DNA of 5,319 nt from Paracoccaceae bacterium (GTDB lineage: Bacteria; Pseudomonadota; Alphaproteobacteria; Rhodobacterales; Rhodobacteraceae): the NCBI GenBank assembly GCA_011525185.1, contig WTIQ01000107.1:1-5319 (forward strand), given 5' to 3'. The position numbers and the translations under genes were made by a program. Positions 4,940-5,319 of this stretch are shown here, piece after piece. How positions within the stretch are numbered: the first letter of the stretch is position 1; every line of letters starts with the position of its first letter. The notes under the pieces are model-generated. The model did not search any database and was not told the DNA's origin. It saw only the letters and a program-made list of their open reading frames with translations.

Positions 4940-5319
4940 TTACCCACGAAATAACCCACGGCTGGTGAAAAGCGCTGATAATTCTTTCTCGGGCTCTTCA
5001 TGATAAGAGCGGATCAAATCAACGCATTCGCGGCTCCCAAACACGAAAGGGACGCGCTCGTGCAATTCAGACGCCGCAAGATCAAGTGTATCGGTATGCC
5101 CATCAATCGCGCGACCGCCTGCTTGTTCAATCAAAAAGCCGATCGGTGCACATTCATAAAGCAATCTCAAACGCCCTTTGTCATAGCCATCGCGCTGATC
5201 AGCAGGATACAAAAAGACCCCGCCACGTGTTAAAATACGATGAGCCTCAGCGACCAGTGATGCGACCCAGCGCATATTAAAATGGCGCTCGCGTGCCCCG
5301 TTCACCCCTGCCAAACATT
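4940..5319 (-). CDS. fbp: Class 1 fructose-1,6-bisphosphatase, C-terminal part only
   Basis: Also called cbbF in Calvin operons. It hydrolyses fructose 1,6-bisphosphate (and, in some autotrophs, sedoheptulose 1,7-bisphosphate) in the cytoplasm. The frame is open through the window edge. It begins with the codon for Cys at 5317-5315, then L-A-G, so the TTG at 5314 is not a real start. About 125 residues are visible, roughly the last third of the protein. Motifs are FNMRWVASLVAEAHRIL, the active-site GGVFLYPAD, the KGRLRLLYECAP segment with the conserved metal-ligand Glu, and the EQAGG loop. The tail LFTSRGLFRG resembles the C-terminus I recall for alphaproteobacterial enzymes. It lies directly upstream of phosphoribulokinase in the same direction, the cbbF-cbbP order, so a Calvin-cycle role is likely. 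A CbbR-type regulator would be expected beyond the window, but none is visible here. Confidence 0.95.
   Translation of the reverse strand, partial: CLAGVNGARERHFNMRWVASLVAEAHRILTRGGVFLYPADQRDGYDKGRLRLLYECAPIGFLIEQAGGRAIDGHTDTLDLAASELHERVPFVFGSRECVDLIRSYHEEPEKELSALFTSRGLFRG

Noticed and set aside
1..5319. An undescribed defence, mobile or secretion system
   Set aside because: All gene-sized frames with coding character belong to well-known metabolic, redox or transporter families. No nuclease, transposase, integrase, toxin or phage-like gene is present.

Overview
This window looks like ordinary chromosomal DNA from an alphaproteobacterium that fixes CO2 through the Calvin-Benson-Bassham cycle. 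The evidence is a class I (octameric, bacterial-type) phosphoribulokinase, with its active-site residues at the same positions I recall for the Rhodobacter sphaeroides enzyme, directly preceded by the 3' end of a class 1 fructose-1,6-bisphosphatase. This is the cbbF-cbbP order known from alphaproteobacterial cbb operons. A palindromic intergenic repeat at 3982-4061 resembles a family I recall from Hyphomicrobiales (Rhizobiales) genomes, which favours that order over Rhodobacterales. Base composition is moderate by eye, not the very high GC of many relatives. No genus can be named from this sequence.

Layout. Positions 1-1405 (+ strand) hold the 3' part of a prephenate/arogenate (cyclohexadienyl) dehydrogenase and a PaaI-type hotdog thioesterase. 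Positions 1406-1725 are a gene-free convergent gap with a 127-bp GC-rich inverted-repeat element. Positions 2963-1726 (- strand) hold ribulose-phosphate 3-epimerase followed, after only 2 nt, by a thioredoxin-fold peroxiredoxin-like protein. Positions 2964-3089 are the divergent promoter region between the epimerase and an EamA/DMT-type membrane transporter (3090-3962, +). Positions 3963-4057 are a second convergent gap, almost filled by the alphaproteobacterial palindromic repeat. Positions 5319-4058 (- strand) hold the fructose-bisphosphatase 3' end and phosphoribulokinase, 9 nt apart.

How the genes fit together. Fructose-bisphosphatase, phosphoribulokinase and ribulose-phosphate epimerase are three steps of the regenerative half of the Calvin cycle. 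The kinase and bisphosphatase clearly form one transcription unit. The epimerase is nearby on the same strand but is cut off from them by an oppositely oriented transporter, and it has its own upstream region. The tyrosine-biosynthesis dehydrogenase, thioesterase, peroxiredoxin-like protein and transporter have no obvious shared pathway with the Calvin genes.

I found no mobile-element gene, phage gene, CRISPR array, RNA gene or defence system. The points most worth a second look are the two palindromic intergenic elements, one of which supplies the stop codon of phosphoribulokinase, and the dyads in the epimerase/transporter promoter region.
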